Positions 7,849 through 16,529 of a DNA stretch of 61,309 bases are shown here, one piece after another. Made by a program: the position numbers and the translations under genes. The notes under the pieces are model-generated. The model was given only the letters and a program-made list of their open reading frames with translations, was not told where the DNA came from and ran no database searches. Source of the stretch: Deltaproteobacteria bacterium (GTDB lineage: Bacteria; Desulfobacterota; Deferrisomatia; Deferrisomatales; JACRMM01); NCBI GenBank assembly GCA_016214985.1, contig JACRMM010000060.1, positions 1-61,309 on the forward strand, given 5' to 3'. Numbering within the stretch: position 1 is the first letter of the stretch; every line of letters begins with the position of its first letter.

Positions 7849-8493
7849 CTACCTCTGCCTCTCCTCGGCGTCCAGACCCTTCGCGGTCATCTTCGCGACG
7901 AGCCGCGCGGCGACATCCTCTTCGGCTACGTGCAGGAGCAGGTCCTTCTCGTCGCCTCGGCGGCTCGGCAGGTAGGCGGCGTTGAGGATCTCCATGCCCA
8001 GGTCCGCCACGCACTGGAGCGCGCTGACCATCTGAACCGGTGTCGCGCAGTGGCGCACGATGACGCGCGTCCCTCTCTCCCCGATCCCCAGGAGCGGGTT
8101 CAGGACCAGGTAGAAGAAGTCGTTGGTCGTCAGGATGCCCACGATGTGGCCGTCCTCGACGACCGGGAGGGCGCCGACCCTCTTCTCCTGAGCCAGCCGG
8201 ACGGCATTCTCGACGGTGGTGTCCGGCGTCACGGTGATGACGTCGCGCTGCATGATCTCCTTCACCGTGAGCTTGGCGAACAGGTAGTGGATCTCGTGCA
8301 GGCTCAGGCTCGTCGCCATGGAGGGCGAGGCGCGGAGCACGCGGTCCTTGGTGACGATGCCCTGGAGCTTGCCGCCCTCCACCACGGGCAGCCGCTCGAT
8401 CCGCTTTTCCTTCATCAGCTTGGCGGCTTCGAGCACGGGCATGTCGCTCGCAGCCGTGATCACCGGGCTCGTCATGATGTTTCGCACGCGCAT
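7849..8493 (-). CDS. AcuB-like CBS-domain protein
   Basis: This 214-residue cytosolic protein carries two CBS motifs: residues 7-55 (IMTSPVITAASDMPVLEAAKLM) and about 78-130 (IMQRDVITVTPDTTVENAVRL). They are followed by an ACT-like regulatory tail of about 70 residues. This CBS-CBS-ACT order is that of the AcuB family. Such modules sense adenine nucleotides. Whether it acts on acetyl-CoA metabolism here is not shown. It lies downstream of the HEAT-repeat gene on the same strand, with about 80 bp between, and may be the last gene of that transcript. It converges with the DUF166 gene. Confidence 0.85.
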   Translation of the reverse strand: MRVRNIMTSPVITAASDMPVLEAAKLMKEKRIERLPVVEGGKLQGIVTKDRVLRASPSMATSLSLHEIHYLFAKLTVKEIMQRDVITVTPDTTVENAVRLAQEKRVGALPVVEDGHIVGILTTNDFFYLVLNPLLGIGERGTRVIVRHCATPVQMVSALQCVADLGMEILNAAYLPSRRGDEKDLLLHVAEEDVAARLVAKMTAKGLDAEERQR

Positions 8494-8571
8494 GGGGTCC
8501 TCCTGTCTCGAGTGTTCACGTGGAACGGTTGATCAACGGCGGCGCCGCAAACTCGCCACCGGCCTTGGAGC

Positions 8572-9882
8572 TCAGGGGCCCCGGGCCTCGATTGCCTCCA
8601 CCGCAGCTTCAGCGGCGCGCCGGTACAGCCGATCTTCGGCGAGCGGGCGGATCGCCGGAAGGGCGGCGGTGCTGCCGAAGCGGGCCAGCCCCTCGAGGGC
8701 GAGCCGGATGTTCGAGCCGTTGGCGTCCGAGAGCGCCTTGATCAGGACGGGTTCCTGGCGGGCGCTCCCGTACTTGCCGAGGTTTGCCAGCGCGAAGTGC
8801 CGCACGACCTGATTGTCGTGGAACGCGAGCGCCTCGATGCGGCCGAGGTTGCGCGTGCCTGCCGAGTCCAGGAGGATCTGCAGGGCCAGGGCCACGAGAT
8901 CGGGCGCTTCCTCCGAGAGGAGGCCCTCGATCGGGCCTGCCTGGGCGCGTGAGAGGTCTGCCCGCCGTTCGAAGAGAGCCTGCGTCGCCCGGATCCGTGA
9001 GGGCGCCGGGCACTCACGGCAGGTCGCCTGCTCGACCAGTACGTCGGTCGCCGATGCGCAGGGCTGCGCCTCCAAGACGTCGAGCAGACGTTCCCTCCGC
9101 TCCTCCGAGGCTTCGGGGAGGAGCCCCGCCAGGAGGGGCACGGAGGCGCACCCGGCCCGGCCCGCTTCTCGCAGGGCCGCGGGGAAATCGCCGGGGGTTC
9201 GGGCCGCCGCTTCCAGGAACCGCAGTCCGCGGTCGTCGCCGCGCTTCGCGAGCAGGGAGGCGGCGCGAAACCGAACGTCGCGGCTGGCGTGGGTTAGCGC
9301 TGCGGCCAGGGCCGGCGCGGCCTCCGCAGCTCCGGCCGCGTCGAGCGCCTCCAGCGCCGCGCTCACCACCCGAGGGTCCGGGTCCCCCAAGGCCTCTCGG
9401 GCCCGGGATCCCTCACCGGTTCTCGAGCCCAGCGCCCGAACGGCCTCGGCGCGCACACGGACGTCCTCGTCGCGCAGGGCGGTCTCCAGGGCGCGGACCG
9501 CGGCCTCGCCGGGAACCTTGCCGAGAGCCTCCGTGGCCTTCCGCCGCACCCAGTAGTCGGGGTCGGCGAGCATCCGCCCCAGGGGGCCGACGGCCTCGGC
9601 GACGCCGAGCTCTCCCAGGGCCGTCGCGGCGGCCGCCTTGACGCCGAAGGCGTCGGCGGCCTCGGTGTCGTACGCGTGCTCCAAGAGGGGAACGGCGTCG
9701 CGCCCCCCCGCGCGGCCGAGCTGCTCCACGGCCCGGCGGCGGGCGTTGCCGTCGGAGCTCGAGAGGTCGGCCGAGTCGTCGGCCGCCCCATCGGGCGACG
9801 TCTCGGCGCGGCTCTGGGCTCCCCCGGACTGCGGGATCCAGCAGACGACGGCGAAACCCAGGAGGAGCGCGGCGCGGATCAT
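8572..9882 (-). CDS. Exported HEAT-repeat protein
   Basis: This 436-residue protein starts at 9882 (MIRAALLLGFAVV) behind GGGAC; in-frame ATGs at 9891 and 9900 are alternatives. A signal peptide ends near SGGAQS. The rest is a series of HEAT/PBS-lyase-type helical repeats with recurring LG, DPD, VR and EAL positions (for example DPDYWVRRKATEALGKVPGEAAV). The repeats form a solenoid for protein contacts, so a periplasmic scaffold is likely. Two Cys in a CRECP context could bind metal or form a disulfide. It follows the 34-heme cytochrome gene by 92 bp and probably belongs to the same operon, where it may help assemble the cytochromes; this role is inferred from position. Confidence 0.8.
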   Translation of the reverse strand: MIRAALLLGFAVVCWIPQSGGAQSRAETSPDGAADDSADLSSSDGNARRRAVEQLGRAGGRDAVPLLEHAYDTEAADAFGVKAAAATALGELGVAEAVGPLGRMLADPDYWVRRKATEALGKVPGEAAVRALETALRDEDVRVRAEAVRALGSRTGEGSRAREALGDPDPRVVSAALEALDAAGAAEAAPALAAALTHASRDVRFRAASLLAKRGDDRGLRFLEAAARTPGDFPAALREAGRAGCASVPLLAGLLPEASEERRERLLDVLEAQPCASATDVLVEQATCRECPAPSRIRATQALFERRADLSRAQAGPIEGLLSEEAPDLVALALQILLDSAGTRNLGRIEALAFHDNQVVRHFALANLGKYGSARQEPVLIKALSDANGSNIRLALEGLARFGSTAALPAIRPLAEDRLYRRAAEAAVEAIEARGP

Positions 9883-9974
9883 CCGTCCCATGGGGACCAT
9901 ATATCGGCAGATGACCGCCGGACTCAACGAAAAAGGGGCCGATCGGCGGCTGAGGTCTCCCGCGTTCGCGGCGC

Positions 9975-12900
9975 TCACTGGAACTCGGCCCCCAGCTCCT
10001 CCCACACCTGGTGATACTTCTGGTAGCGCTCCACCGGATCCTTCGGGTGGCACACGGCGCACACGCTCTTCTCCGCCAGGGCCGGATCCTTCAGGCGCAG
10101 GAAGCGGGTCGGAACGTTTGGAGCGAGGCTGCCGAAGCTGGGCTTCACGAACGCGCCCAGCGGGCTCCAGCGATGGGGGTCGTGGCAGCTCACGCACTGG
10201 AGGTTGCCCTCCGGGCCGGAGCGTCCGCTCCGATCGTAGAGAGGGATGATCGGAGGGGCCCCGGTTCGGACCGACCACTCGTCGAGCAGCGACATCGGGC
10301 GCTGCAGATAGATGGTGCCGCGGGGGCTCCGGATCACCTCGCCGTCCTTCATGTGGTATTGGAGGAGCAGATACTTCGACTCCACGGGTCCGCCCTGCCG
10401 GTGGCAGGAGCGGCAGGCGGTGTTGGGCACGTAGTCGCCCTGGCCCGGAGGGAGCCCCCACAGCGGCGGACGTTCCATGGCCCGGTGGGGCGCGTGGCAA
10501 GGTCCGCAGGGGCCGACCGCCGAGGGGCGCGTCTTGGTCAGGTCGTGCGGGGTCCCGACGACCGCGGCCTCCTGCTCGTGGCAGGAGGCGCAGAGATCTC
10601 CGTTCGCCGCGCTGCGGCGAAGATACCGGGGGATCCGTTTTCCGTCGGTCCCGAGCGCTCCGTGCAGGTCGTGGCATGTCGAGCACGTCACCAGCCGCCC
10701 GGCCCGTCCGCCTCGGGCATCGTAGAGAGGCAGGGTGGTCGTCCGCAGGGAGTCCGGAACCGCGATGTTGACCGGATGGGATCCGCGGCCCCCATGGGGA
10801 GACGGGGCATCGGCAGGCGGCCCGTGGCAGGGGGAGCACATCCGGTCGTTCCAGGTGCCGGAGGCCTCGGAGCGAAGCGTCCAGAAAGGCGGCTGATCCC
10901 CGCGGCCGTGGACCGGGTGACACACGCTGCACGCTGCGCCGCCCCCCTTGCCCCGCGGGTCGTGGCGTGAGCCGAGAAGGCTCGCCTTCTCGGCGTGACA
11001 CGCCAGGCACAGGTCCGGGGGGTCCCGGGCCTCCTTTCTCAGAGAGAGGCGTCCCGGCCCCAGGTGGACGTCGTGACAGGTGGGGCAGGAGACGAAGCCG
11101 TACGGATTCCGCCGCCCCGAGCGGTCGAAGAGCGGAAGGGCGCCGTTGACGCGCTTCCACGCGGGTGGCCCGGAGGGCCCGTGATTCGCGAGCACGCGCA
11201 GGTCGCCGCCGTGGCAGGAGCGGCACAGGGAGCCCAGAGGGTCTGCCTCGGGCGGCTTCGCGGTTCCGTGGGCCGGGTGGCACGGCGTGCACGGCTGTCG
11301 GTCGTCAGAGGTCGGCCGGTGGGGCCCGGCCAGGAGGTCGGCCTTGGTCGGGTGGCAACCGAGGCACACGCCGCCGGGGTCCTTGCGCCGCAGCCGATGG
11401 CGCCCGGTGCCGTGGGGATCGTGGCAGGTTGGACACCCGAACGTGCTGCGCGCAGCCCTGCTTCCCGGTGTGCCGAAGCCGGAAAGGACGGAGGTGGTCA
11501 ACGTCACCTTGGGACTGTGAAGGCCTTCGCCCAGCGATGTGTGGCAGCCCACGCACGCGGCCTCCGGGGCGCCGGTGCCGTGGATGGAGTGGCACGCGGT
11601 GCAGCCCTTCTTCCCTCCGTGGCTGTCGGCGGCCGCCTCCACCGCGTGGCAGGAGACGCACCCCGGCCTCGGCCGGTCCTCGCGGTGGGCCGGGTGGCAC
11701 GAGGAGCACTCCAGAGTGGCGCCGGTCTCGCCGATCGCCCCGGCCGCCTCGAGTGTCTTTCGCTGGGACTTGCGCAGGTACACGCCGATCGGATGGGTCC
11801 CGGGCTTGGGGCCGTCCGGACCGAAGGGGTTCTCGGCAGGGTGGCAGTACAGACAGGAGAGCAGACGGGGGACGCGCAGCAGGCGCGGCTCTGGCGCCGC
11901 GTGGACGCGGTGGCAGGTCGTGCACTCCAACTCGCCTCCAGCGCCGGTCTGGAGGCCGCGGCCGAGGAGTCCTGGCCGGGCCGCCTCCGCCACGATGGAG
12001 GCGGGCCCGTGGGGCGCCTCGCGGTTCGGATGACAGGGGAGGCAGAGGGCGCCCCCGGCCAGGGAGATCCGCAGGAGCCCGCCCTTCTTGGCCGCCGGCG
12101 GCGCTGGCTGGTGGATGCTGTGGCAGTCGGAGCAGGCCGGGCCGGGAGCCGGGTGCTCTCGGCCGCCGCGGCCCCGGTCCGGGTGGCAGCGGCCACAGGG
12201 CCCGGCCTCGGTGTCGGTGAACAGCAGCCGCACGGCCGAGTGTGAAGCGTGGCAGTCTGCGCACGGCTGGGACGGCAGCCCCGGCGGCTGCCCTTTGACC
12301 GCCAGGGTTCCGTGGCAGAGGCGGCACAGGTCGTCCTTGCGGGCGCCGTAGTCGGCGACCAGGAGCTTCGAACCCCCGCCCCCGTGGATCTTGTGACAGG
12401 TGGGACACCCGATCCGCCCCTCGGCGACGAGGCCGCCGCGGTCGCGGACCGCCTGGGAAGCCTCGGATCCCAGGGGCAGCCCCAGGTGGCGGTCCGTGCG
12501 CCCGGCGTGGCAGGTCTCGCAGCGCTGCGACACGGTTGCGGGTTTTCGCGTGGCCGACGGACCGGCGTGGACCTCGTGACAGCTCGAGCAGGGGTGGCTC
12601 GCTCTGCCCTTGCCGCCCGCCACGGTCGTCGAGCCGACTTCGGGGTGGCAGGTTACGCAGAGGGTCTCCTTCCCTTCGGCGCTCGTCGTGACGAGGAGCG
12701 CCTTGCCCTGCCCCCCGTGGAGTCGATGGCAGGTGCCGCAGACCATCCGCCCCCCGGCCCCGAGCGTGGCACCGAGCGCCTGAACGGCCCGCTGGGCGCC
12801 GGCGCCGGGCCGGCGGCCCACGTGCGCCTCCGCCCAGTCCGGGTGACATCCGGCGCAACTGGTCTGTCCGTCGCCCGAGCCCCGGAGCCAGCGGACGGTT

Positions 12901-13241
12901 CCCTTGCCGTGGGGGGAGTGGCAGGTGCCGCAATCAAAGCGGCGGCCCGAGTAGAGGGGGTACCCCTTGGGAAGCGGGCGGTTCGGGACGAAGGCGGTCG
13001 GGTGCTGAGCGCCTCGCCACAGCACGGACCGACTGTCGACCACGGAGCCGTTGTGGCAGGAGTAACAGACGAAGGCCTGGCCGGACTCTTCCCGTACGCT
13101 GACACCGGGAAGGCTCGAGAGGATTTCAAAAGCCGCCCGGTCGCGGGAGGGGTGGCACAGGACGCACGGAAGGTCCGGTTCGGCCGCCGGCGACGGGCTC
13201 CCGGAGAGCAGGAGCAGGGCGGCCAGCAGCAGAGGGATCAT
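9975..13241 (-). CDS. 34-heme c-type cytochrome
   Basis: This 1088-residue secreted cytochrome starts at 13241, its ATG overlapping the upstream stop (ATGA). A signal peptide (MIPLLLAALLLLSG) precedes the first heme motif CVLCH. I count 34 CxxCH motifs spread through the whole chain, about one per 32 residues, many followed by a second His (CHxxH, as in CGTCHSPH and CPTCHKIH). That is typical of bis-His doubled-CXXCH domains. No membrane segment follows the signal peptide, so it is periplasmic or extracellular. The regular repeats suggest a heme wire. It closes the cytochrome part of an operon with ExbBD-TonB, a cytochrome b and an NHL protein, so a role in electron transfer across or beyond the outer membrane is likely, but partner and acceptor are unknown. 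Confidence 0.93.
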   Translation of the reverse strand: MIPLLLAALLLLSGSPSPAAEPDLPCVLCHPSRDRAAFEILSSLPGVSVREESGQAFVCYSCHNGSVVDSRSVLWRGAQHPTAFVPNRPLPKGYPLYSGRRFDCGTCHSPHGKGTVRWLRGSGDGQTSCAGCHPDWAEAHVGRRPGAGAQRAVQALGATLGAGGRMVCGTCHRLHGGQGKALLVTTSAEGKETLCVTCHPEVGSTTVAGGKGRASHPCSSCHEVHAGPSATRKPATVSQRCETCHAGRTDRHLGLPLGSEASQAVRDRGGLVAEGRIGCPTCHKIHGGGGSKLLVADYGARKDDLCRLCHGTLAVKGQPPGLPSQPCADCHASHSAVRLLFTDTEAGPCGRCHPDRGRGGREHPAPGPACSDCHSIHQPAPPAAKKGGLLRISLAGGALCLPCHPNREAPHGPASIVAEAARPGLLGRGLQTGAGGELECTTCHRVHAAPEPRLLRVPRLLSCLYCHPAENPFGPDGPKPGTHPIGVYLRKSQRKTLEAAGAIGETGATLECSSCHPAHREDRPRPGCVSCHAVEAAADSHGGKKGCTACHSIHGTGAPEAACVGCHTSLGEGLHSPKVTLTTSVLSGFGTPGSRAARSTFGCPTCHDPHGTGRHRLRRKDPGGVCLGCHPTKADLLAGPHRPTSDDRQPCTPCHPAHGTAKPPEADPLGSLCRSCHGGDLRVLANHGPSGPPAWKRVNGALPLFDRSGRRNPYGFVSCPTCHDVHLGPGRLSLRKEARDPPDLCLACHAEKASLLGSRHDPRGKGGGAACSVCHPVHGRGDQPPFWTLRSEASGTWNDRMCSPCHGPPADAPSPHGGRGSHPVNIAVPDSLRTTTLPLYDARGGRAGRLVTCSTCHDLHGALGTDGKRIPRYLRRSAANGDLCASCHEQEAAVVGTPHDLTKTRPSAVGPCGPCHAPHRAMERPPLWGLPPGQGDYVPNTACRSCHRQGGPVESKYLLLQYHMKDGEVIRSPRGTIYLQRPMSLLDEWSVRTGAPPIIPLYDRSGRSGPEGNLQCVSCHDPHRWSPLGAFVKPSFGSLAPNVPTRFLRLKDPALAEKSVCAVCHPKDPVERYQKYHQVWEELGAEFQ

Positions 13242-13444
13242 CCCTCTTCCGTTGCCTCCCGCTTGAACACCAGGAACGCACCTCGGACCTCGCCCTGTGG
13301 GGTCGTGTACGGGATCGAGCTGACGAGCTCCCACCCCTCGAGGCCCGCCCTCTTTACCTTCGCCAGGTCCAGGGCCTCCTTCGGAAGGCCTCCGAAGGGC
13401 TCGGGGTTCGGGACGAAGATCTGACCGTACTCCCACTTCTTCAC
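13238..13444 (-). CDS. Small DUF4177-like protein
   Basis: This 68-residue protein starts with GTG at 13444, six bases after a GGGAGG site. The start overlaps the stop of the NHL gene (GTGA) and its stop overlaps the 34-heme cytochrome start (ATGA). It has the DUF4177 pattern: KKWEYGQIFVP at the N-terminus, LEGWELVSSIPY in the middle and a closing FLVFKRE strand. It has no signal peptide, so it should be cytoplasmic despite lying between two exported proteins. Its function is unknown. Tight coupling on both sides suggests a fixed stoichiometry or a regulatory role. Confidence 0.7.
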   Translation of the reverse strand: MKKWEYGQIFVPNPEPFGGLPKEALDLAKVKRAGLEGWELVSSIPYTTPQGEVRGAFLVFKREATEEG

Positions 13445-14274
13445 GGTGCCTCCCACTCTGCCCGCTTGATGCGGCCTGTGCGTCCCTCGAGGATCCAGAG
13501 GGCCCCTCGCGCCCAGCCGAGCCGCAGGGGATCTTGAAAACGAGCCTTCTTGTCGCCCTGCAGTGCAATCCCGCCCGCCTTCGGGTCGATGCTCACGATG
13601 GTCCCCGTGACGCCGTCGCTGACCCAGACCCGCCCGCCGGGGTCGACGGCCACGCCGGTGGGCCGCGTGACGCCCGTCCCCCCGAGAGAGAGGGTGCCGG
13701 CGAAGGTGCCGGCGGGCGTCAGGGCGACGACGGCGGGTCCCAGGGGGTCTGTCACGAAGGCTTCGCCCGAGGGACCCAGCGCGACCGCGAACGGGGAGCG
13801 GGCCCAGGGCTTCAGGTCCAGGGAGGCGAGCTGCTTGCCGTCGTAGGCGTACAAGAGGACCCGGGCAGGGTTTCGGTCCACGACCCAGAAGATCCCGTTT
13901 CGCGCCGCCAGGCCCGTGGGCCGGCTGGGTCTCGTGCTTCCCTGGAGCTTGACGTGCCAGGACTCCCGCCCGCGGCGGAAAGCGGCCACCTCCGAGGTCC
14001 CCTGCAGGACGAGCAGGAGCCCCGTTTCGTCCGTCGCCAGAGCCTTCGGAGAAGACACGCCGGCGAGGGACGCGGCCTGGGGGCCCCCGGGGGCGAGGCG
14101 GACGGTGCCTTCCAGGTCCTCGAGGACCGCGACGCCCCCCTCGGCCGCGGGCGAAAAGTCGAAGGGGCTCCGAAATACCGGGAGGTCCGCGTCGGAGACG
14201 CGGCCCTGCAGCGCGGCGGCCAGCGTGGCTCCGGCCAACAGGAGGGGGGCGAGGGCTGCGGCGAGGCGCGTCAC
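13441..14274 (-). CDS. Exported NHL-repeat beta-propeller
   Basis: This 277-residue protein starts with GTG at 14274 (GTGA overlap with the upstream stop, GGGAGGAAG site). A signal peptide (RLAAALAPLLLAGATLAAAL) precedes NHL-type blades, seen as RPTGLAARNGIFWVVDRN, SPFAVALGPSGEAFVTD and RPTGVAVDPGGRVWVSD. The length suits about five to six blades. NHL propellers are frequent partners of multiheme cytochromes in iron-reducing Desulfuromonadia. It contains no CxxCH. It probably acts as a periplasmic or surface docking protein within this cytochrome operon; that role is inferred from neighbours. Confidence 0.85.
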   Translation of the reverse strand: MTRLAAALAPLLLAGATLAAALQGRVSDADLPVFRSPFDFSPAAEGGVAVLEDLEGTVRLAPGGPQAASLAGVSSPKALATDETGLLLVLQGTSEVAAFRRGRESWHVKLQGSTRPSRPTGLAARNGIFWVVDRNPARVLLYAYDGKQLASLDLKPWARSPFAVALGPSGEAFVTDPLGPAVVALTPAGTFAGTLSLGGTGVTRPTGVAVDPGGRVWVSDGVTGTIVSIDPKAGGIALQGDKKARFQDPLRLGWARGALWILEGRTGRIKRAEWEAP

Positions 14275-14819
14275 AGAGCACTTCCTCCCAGCCGGAACAG
14301 GAGGGAGAGCTCCTCCAGGATTCGCCGCCGGTAGTCGTCGTAGAGCCCGCTCGCGAGGATGGCGCTTCCCCGCCGGTGGCACTCGGTGCATCGAGGGCCG
14401 GCGGGGCGCAACGCGAGGCCCGGCTCAGGCCAGACCAGGCGCTCCCAGCGCCCGGCCGTCATACGCCCCGGCGTGACCCGTTGCCCCCCTTCGCCGGACC
14501 GGCGATAGGTTGCGCCGGCGCTCGGCAGGTGGCACGCGCTGCACTCCAGGCGCACGGCGTGGAGGTTCAGGAAGGCGCGGGCGCCGGGCCTGCGTCGATG
14601 CGGCGCGGTCCCGTGGCACCCGAGGCACGGCCCTTCGCTCCCCGGGGTCACCGCGGACCCTGCGTCCGGTCGGTGGTACGACGGCCGAGAAACCAGCGCG
14701 CTCGCGGCCGCACCCGCGGGCCGGGGCGCCGCGGGTGCCTGGGCGTAGAGGTATCCGGCGGTCGCCAGGATCGCCACGGACAGTAGGGAGCCGAGCTGGC
14801 GGAGGCTCTCGTCACGCAT
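14271..14819 (-). CDS. Membrane-anchored triheme cytochrome c
   Basis: This 182-residue protein has an N-terminal hydrophobic segment (LGSLLSVAILATAGYLYAQA) that may stay as an anchor. Three heme motifs follow: CLGCH, CSACH and CTECH. A C-terminal amphipathic region has no heme. It starts eight bases inside the end of the cytochrome b-TPR gene and ends by overlapping the NHL gene start. The small size and anchoring suggest a periplasmic electron relay next to the cytochrome b, like a quinol-oxidase partner. The exact path is not visible. Confidence 0.88.
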   Translation of the reverse strand: MRDESLRQLGSLLSVAILATAGYLYAQAPAAPRPAGAAASALVSRPSYHRPDAGSAVTPGSEGPCLGCHGTAPHRRRPGARAFLNLHAVRLECSACHLPSAGATYRRSGEGGQRVTPGRMTAGRWERLVWPEPGLALRPAGPRCTECHRRGSAILASGLYDDYRRRILEELSLLFRLGGSAL

Positions 14820-15786
14820 GGTCCGAGCCTCCGATCTCCTCCAGGATCTGGCGAGCCTTCGGGGCGACGGGGTTGAACGGGTCCTGCTCCAGGAACCGCG
14901 TCAGCGCCTCGCGGGCTCGATCCGGCTTGCCGCCCCGCGCGCAAGCGACCCCGAGGTTGAAGAGCGCCTGGGAGTACCCGGGGTAGAGCGAGAGCGCTTC
15001 CCGGTAAGCCGCCTCGGCCTCGTCGTAGCGGCCGTCCCGCGCCGCGCGATTTCCCTCGGAGAGGAAGTGCTCGACGGAGAGGGCCTCGGCGACGGCCTCG
15101 GGCTCCGCCGGGCCGACCTCCGGTGCGGCAGTGAGCGAGGCGGCCCACCCGGGCCGGGTCCGCACGACCCGGCTCCAGGGCTCCCGGCCGGTGAGCCAGG
15201 CGCTGTTCCAGAAGAGCGCGCCGGGCTGCAGTTGGGCGAAGAAGAGGTGCCAGAGGAGGAACGGCACGAGAACGAGACCCACCGCCTCGTGCACCGACGC
15301 CAGGGTGAGAAGCATCCGGGGGCCGAAGAGGCCCACCGTGGCCTCGGGGAAACCGACGGCGTAGCCGGTCGCGAAGGACAGCGGCAGGCCGAGCCCGAAG
15401 GCGAGGTAGGGGACCTTCTCCCGGTAGGAGTATCGGCCCCACACCGGGGGGGAGGGGCGAAGGTAGGCGCCGAAGGCGAGCGCGTCGAGGAGCTCGCGAA
15501 GGTCCGCTCGCGACGGGAGAAGCCCCACGGTCTCGTGGCCACCCAGCCAGGCCAGGCAGACTCGCGTCAGATGGAGCGCAGCCCCGGCCCCGGCGATGGC
15601 AGCGGCGGCGGCGTGGATCGTGCCGGCCGCGGCCAAGGAGAGCCCGAGGCGGCCGGCCAGCGCCGGCGCGTGGAGCAGTGGACCGGTCAGGAGGGCGGCC
15701 ACCGTGCCCATCGCGGCTGCCCCGTGGGCCCACAGGTCGGCTGGTTCGAGCACGCGGACCGGCGGTTGGTCGGTCCTCGTCACCAT
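14812..15786 (-). CDS. Cytochrome b-TPR fusion membrane protein
   Basis: This 324-residue protein starts at 15786, overlapping the upstream cytochrome by 7 bases. Residues about 1-210 hold about four membrane segments resembling the b-type cytochrome subunits of formate dehydrogenase or thiosulfate reductase. His residues are placed in the helices (LWAHGAAAMG, TIHAAAAA, LHLTRV, SVHEAVGL, FLLWHLFF) as possible heme ligands. Residues about 230-320 form two or three TPR motifs (EGNRAARDGRYDEAEAAYREAL, YSQALFNLGVACARGG). A TPR fused to such a cytochrome b is unusual. It probably exchanges electrons between the menaquinone pool and the operon's c-type cytochromes, with the TPR tail docking partners. 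Confidence 0.8.
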   Translation of the reverse strand: MVTRTDQPPVRVLEPADLWAHGAAAMGTVAALLTGPLLHAPALAGRLGLSLAAAGTIHAAAAAIAGAGAALHLTRVCLAWLGGHETVGLLPSRADLRELLDALAFGAYLRPSPPVWGRYSYREKVPYLAFGLGLPLSFATGYAVGFPEATVGLFGPRMLLTLASVHEAVGLVLVPFLLWHLFFAQLQPGALFWNSAWLTGREPWSRVVRTRPGWAASLTAAPEVGPAEPEAVAEALSVEHFLSEGNRAARDGRYDEAEAAYREALSLYPGYSQALFNLGVACARGGKPDRAREALTRFLEQDPFNPVAPKARQILEEIGGSDHA

Positions 15787-16505
15787 GCTCGCCTCGTCGC
15801 GTGGAGGAGGAGCACCGCGGTGACCACGGCACCGAGGGCCAGGCCGATCGGCCGTGCCCCGCCCCAGGGCGCTACGGGAGAAGGGGCGCGGTGGTCGAAG
15901 AGCTGCGCGAAGGCGCCCCGGGTGCCGGGATGACAACCGTCCTGGGCGCAGGAGGATCGGGCGCGCGCGGCGGGCCCGATCCCGTGCACGCCGTGACAGT
16001 CCGAGCACGAGGGCGCCCGCTTCCCCCTCGCCGGTCGGCGGTGGGCCCAGAACCCGAAGGCCCCCGGCGAGTCGGCGAGCAGACGCTCGGGTGCGTCGAC
16101 GCCGGCGTGGCAGGAGAGGCACAGCCGGTCCAGCGCCGGCCCGCTGGGGGGGGTGCCGGTGGTGTGGCAGCCTCCGCAGGCGGGCCGGCCCTTGCCGGCG
16201 TGAACCGATGCCGCCTCTGCGCGCACCACGGCCTCGTGGTTCGCGCCGGGCACGTGGCAGGGGAGGTCGCAGCGGACCTGGACCGCGTCGTGCGGGTAGA
16301 TCTCCGTTCCCTTGTGACAGTCCGAGCACAGGAGGCCCCGGTGCCCATCGGGCGCTCGTGCCGGGTCGGTCAGCCACAGCGACCGCCCCGGCACGGCGAG
16401 GCCCGGAAGGCCGTGGCACTCCAGGCACTCCTCGGCGCCGTGAGCCACGCCGAGGCCCAGCAGCGCCAGGAGGCATGCGGCGTGGAGAGGTCGGATTGCC
16501 TTCAC
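15780..16505 (-). CDS. Tail-anchored multiheme cytochrome with irregular heme motifs
   Basis: This 241-residue cytochrome has a signal peptide (LHAACLLALLGLGVAHG) and a C-terminal membrane helix (PIGLALGAVVTAVLLLHA). It has five standard CxxCH motifs (CLECH, CSDCH, CGGCH, CLSCH, CSDCH) plus two unusual ones: CDLPCH (three residues between the Cys) and CAQDGCH (four residues between). CX4CH binding is known from tetraheme cytochrome c3 proteins; CX3CH is rarer. If all are used it binds seven hemes. It lies between TonB and cytochrome b genes and overlaps the latter, so it probably relays electrons at the inner membrane face. Confidence 0.87.
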   Translation of the reverse strand: MKAIRPLHAACLLALLGLGVAHGAEECLECHGLPGLAVPGRSLWLTDPARAPDGHRGLLCSDCHKGTEIYPHDAVQVRCDLPCHVPGANHEAVVRAEAASVHAGKGRPACGGCHTTGTPPSGPALDRLCLSCHAGVDAPERLLADSPGAFGFWAHRRPARGKRAPSCSDCHGVHGIGPAARARSSCAQDGCHPGTRGAFAQLFDHRAPSPVAPWGGARPIGLALGAVVTAVLLLHATRRAW

Positions 16506-16529
16506 GGGATGATCTCCTTCACGGGCCCC

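Noticed and set aside
9883..11292. Extended frame upstream of the HEAT gene
   Set aside because: It runs antiparallel in phase through the 34-heme cytochrome gene in another frame and lacks HEAT or any protein-like features; it is a high-GC shadow.
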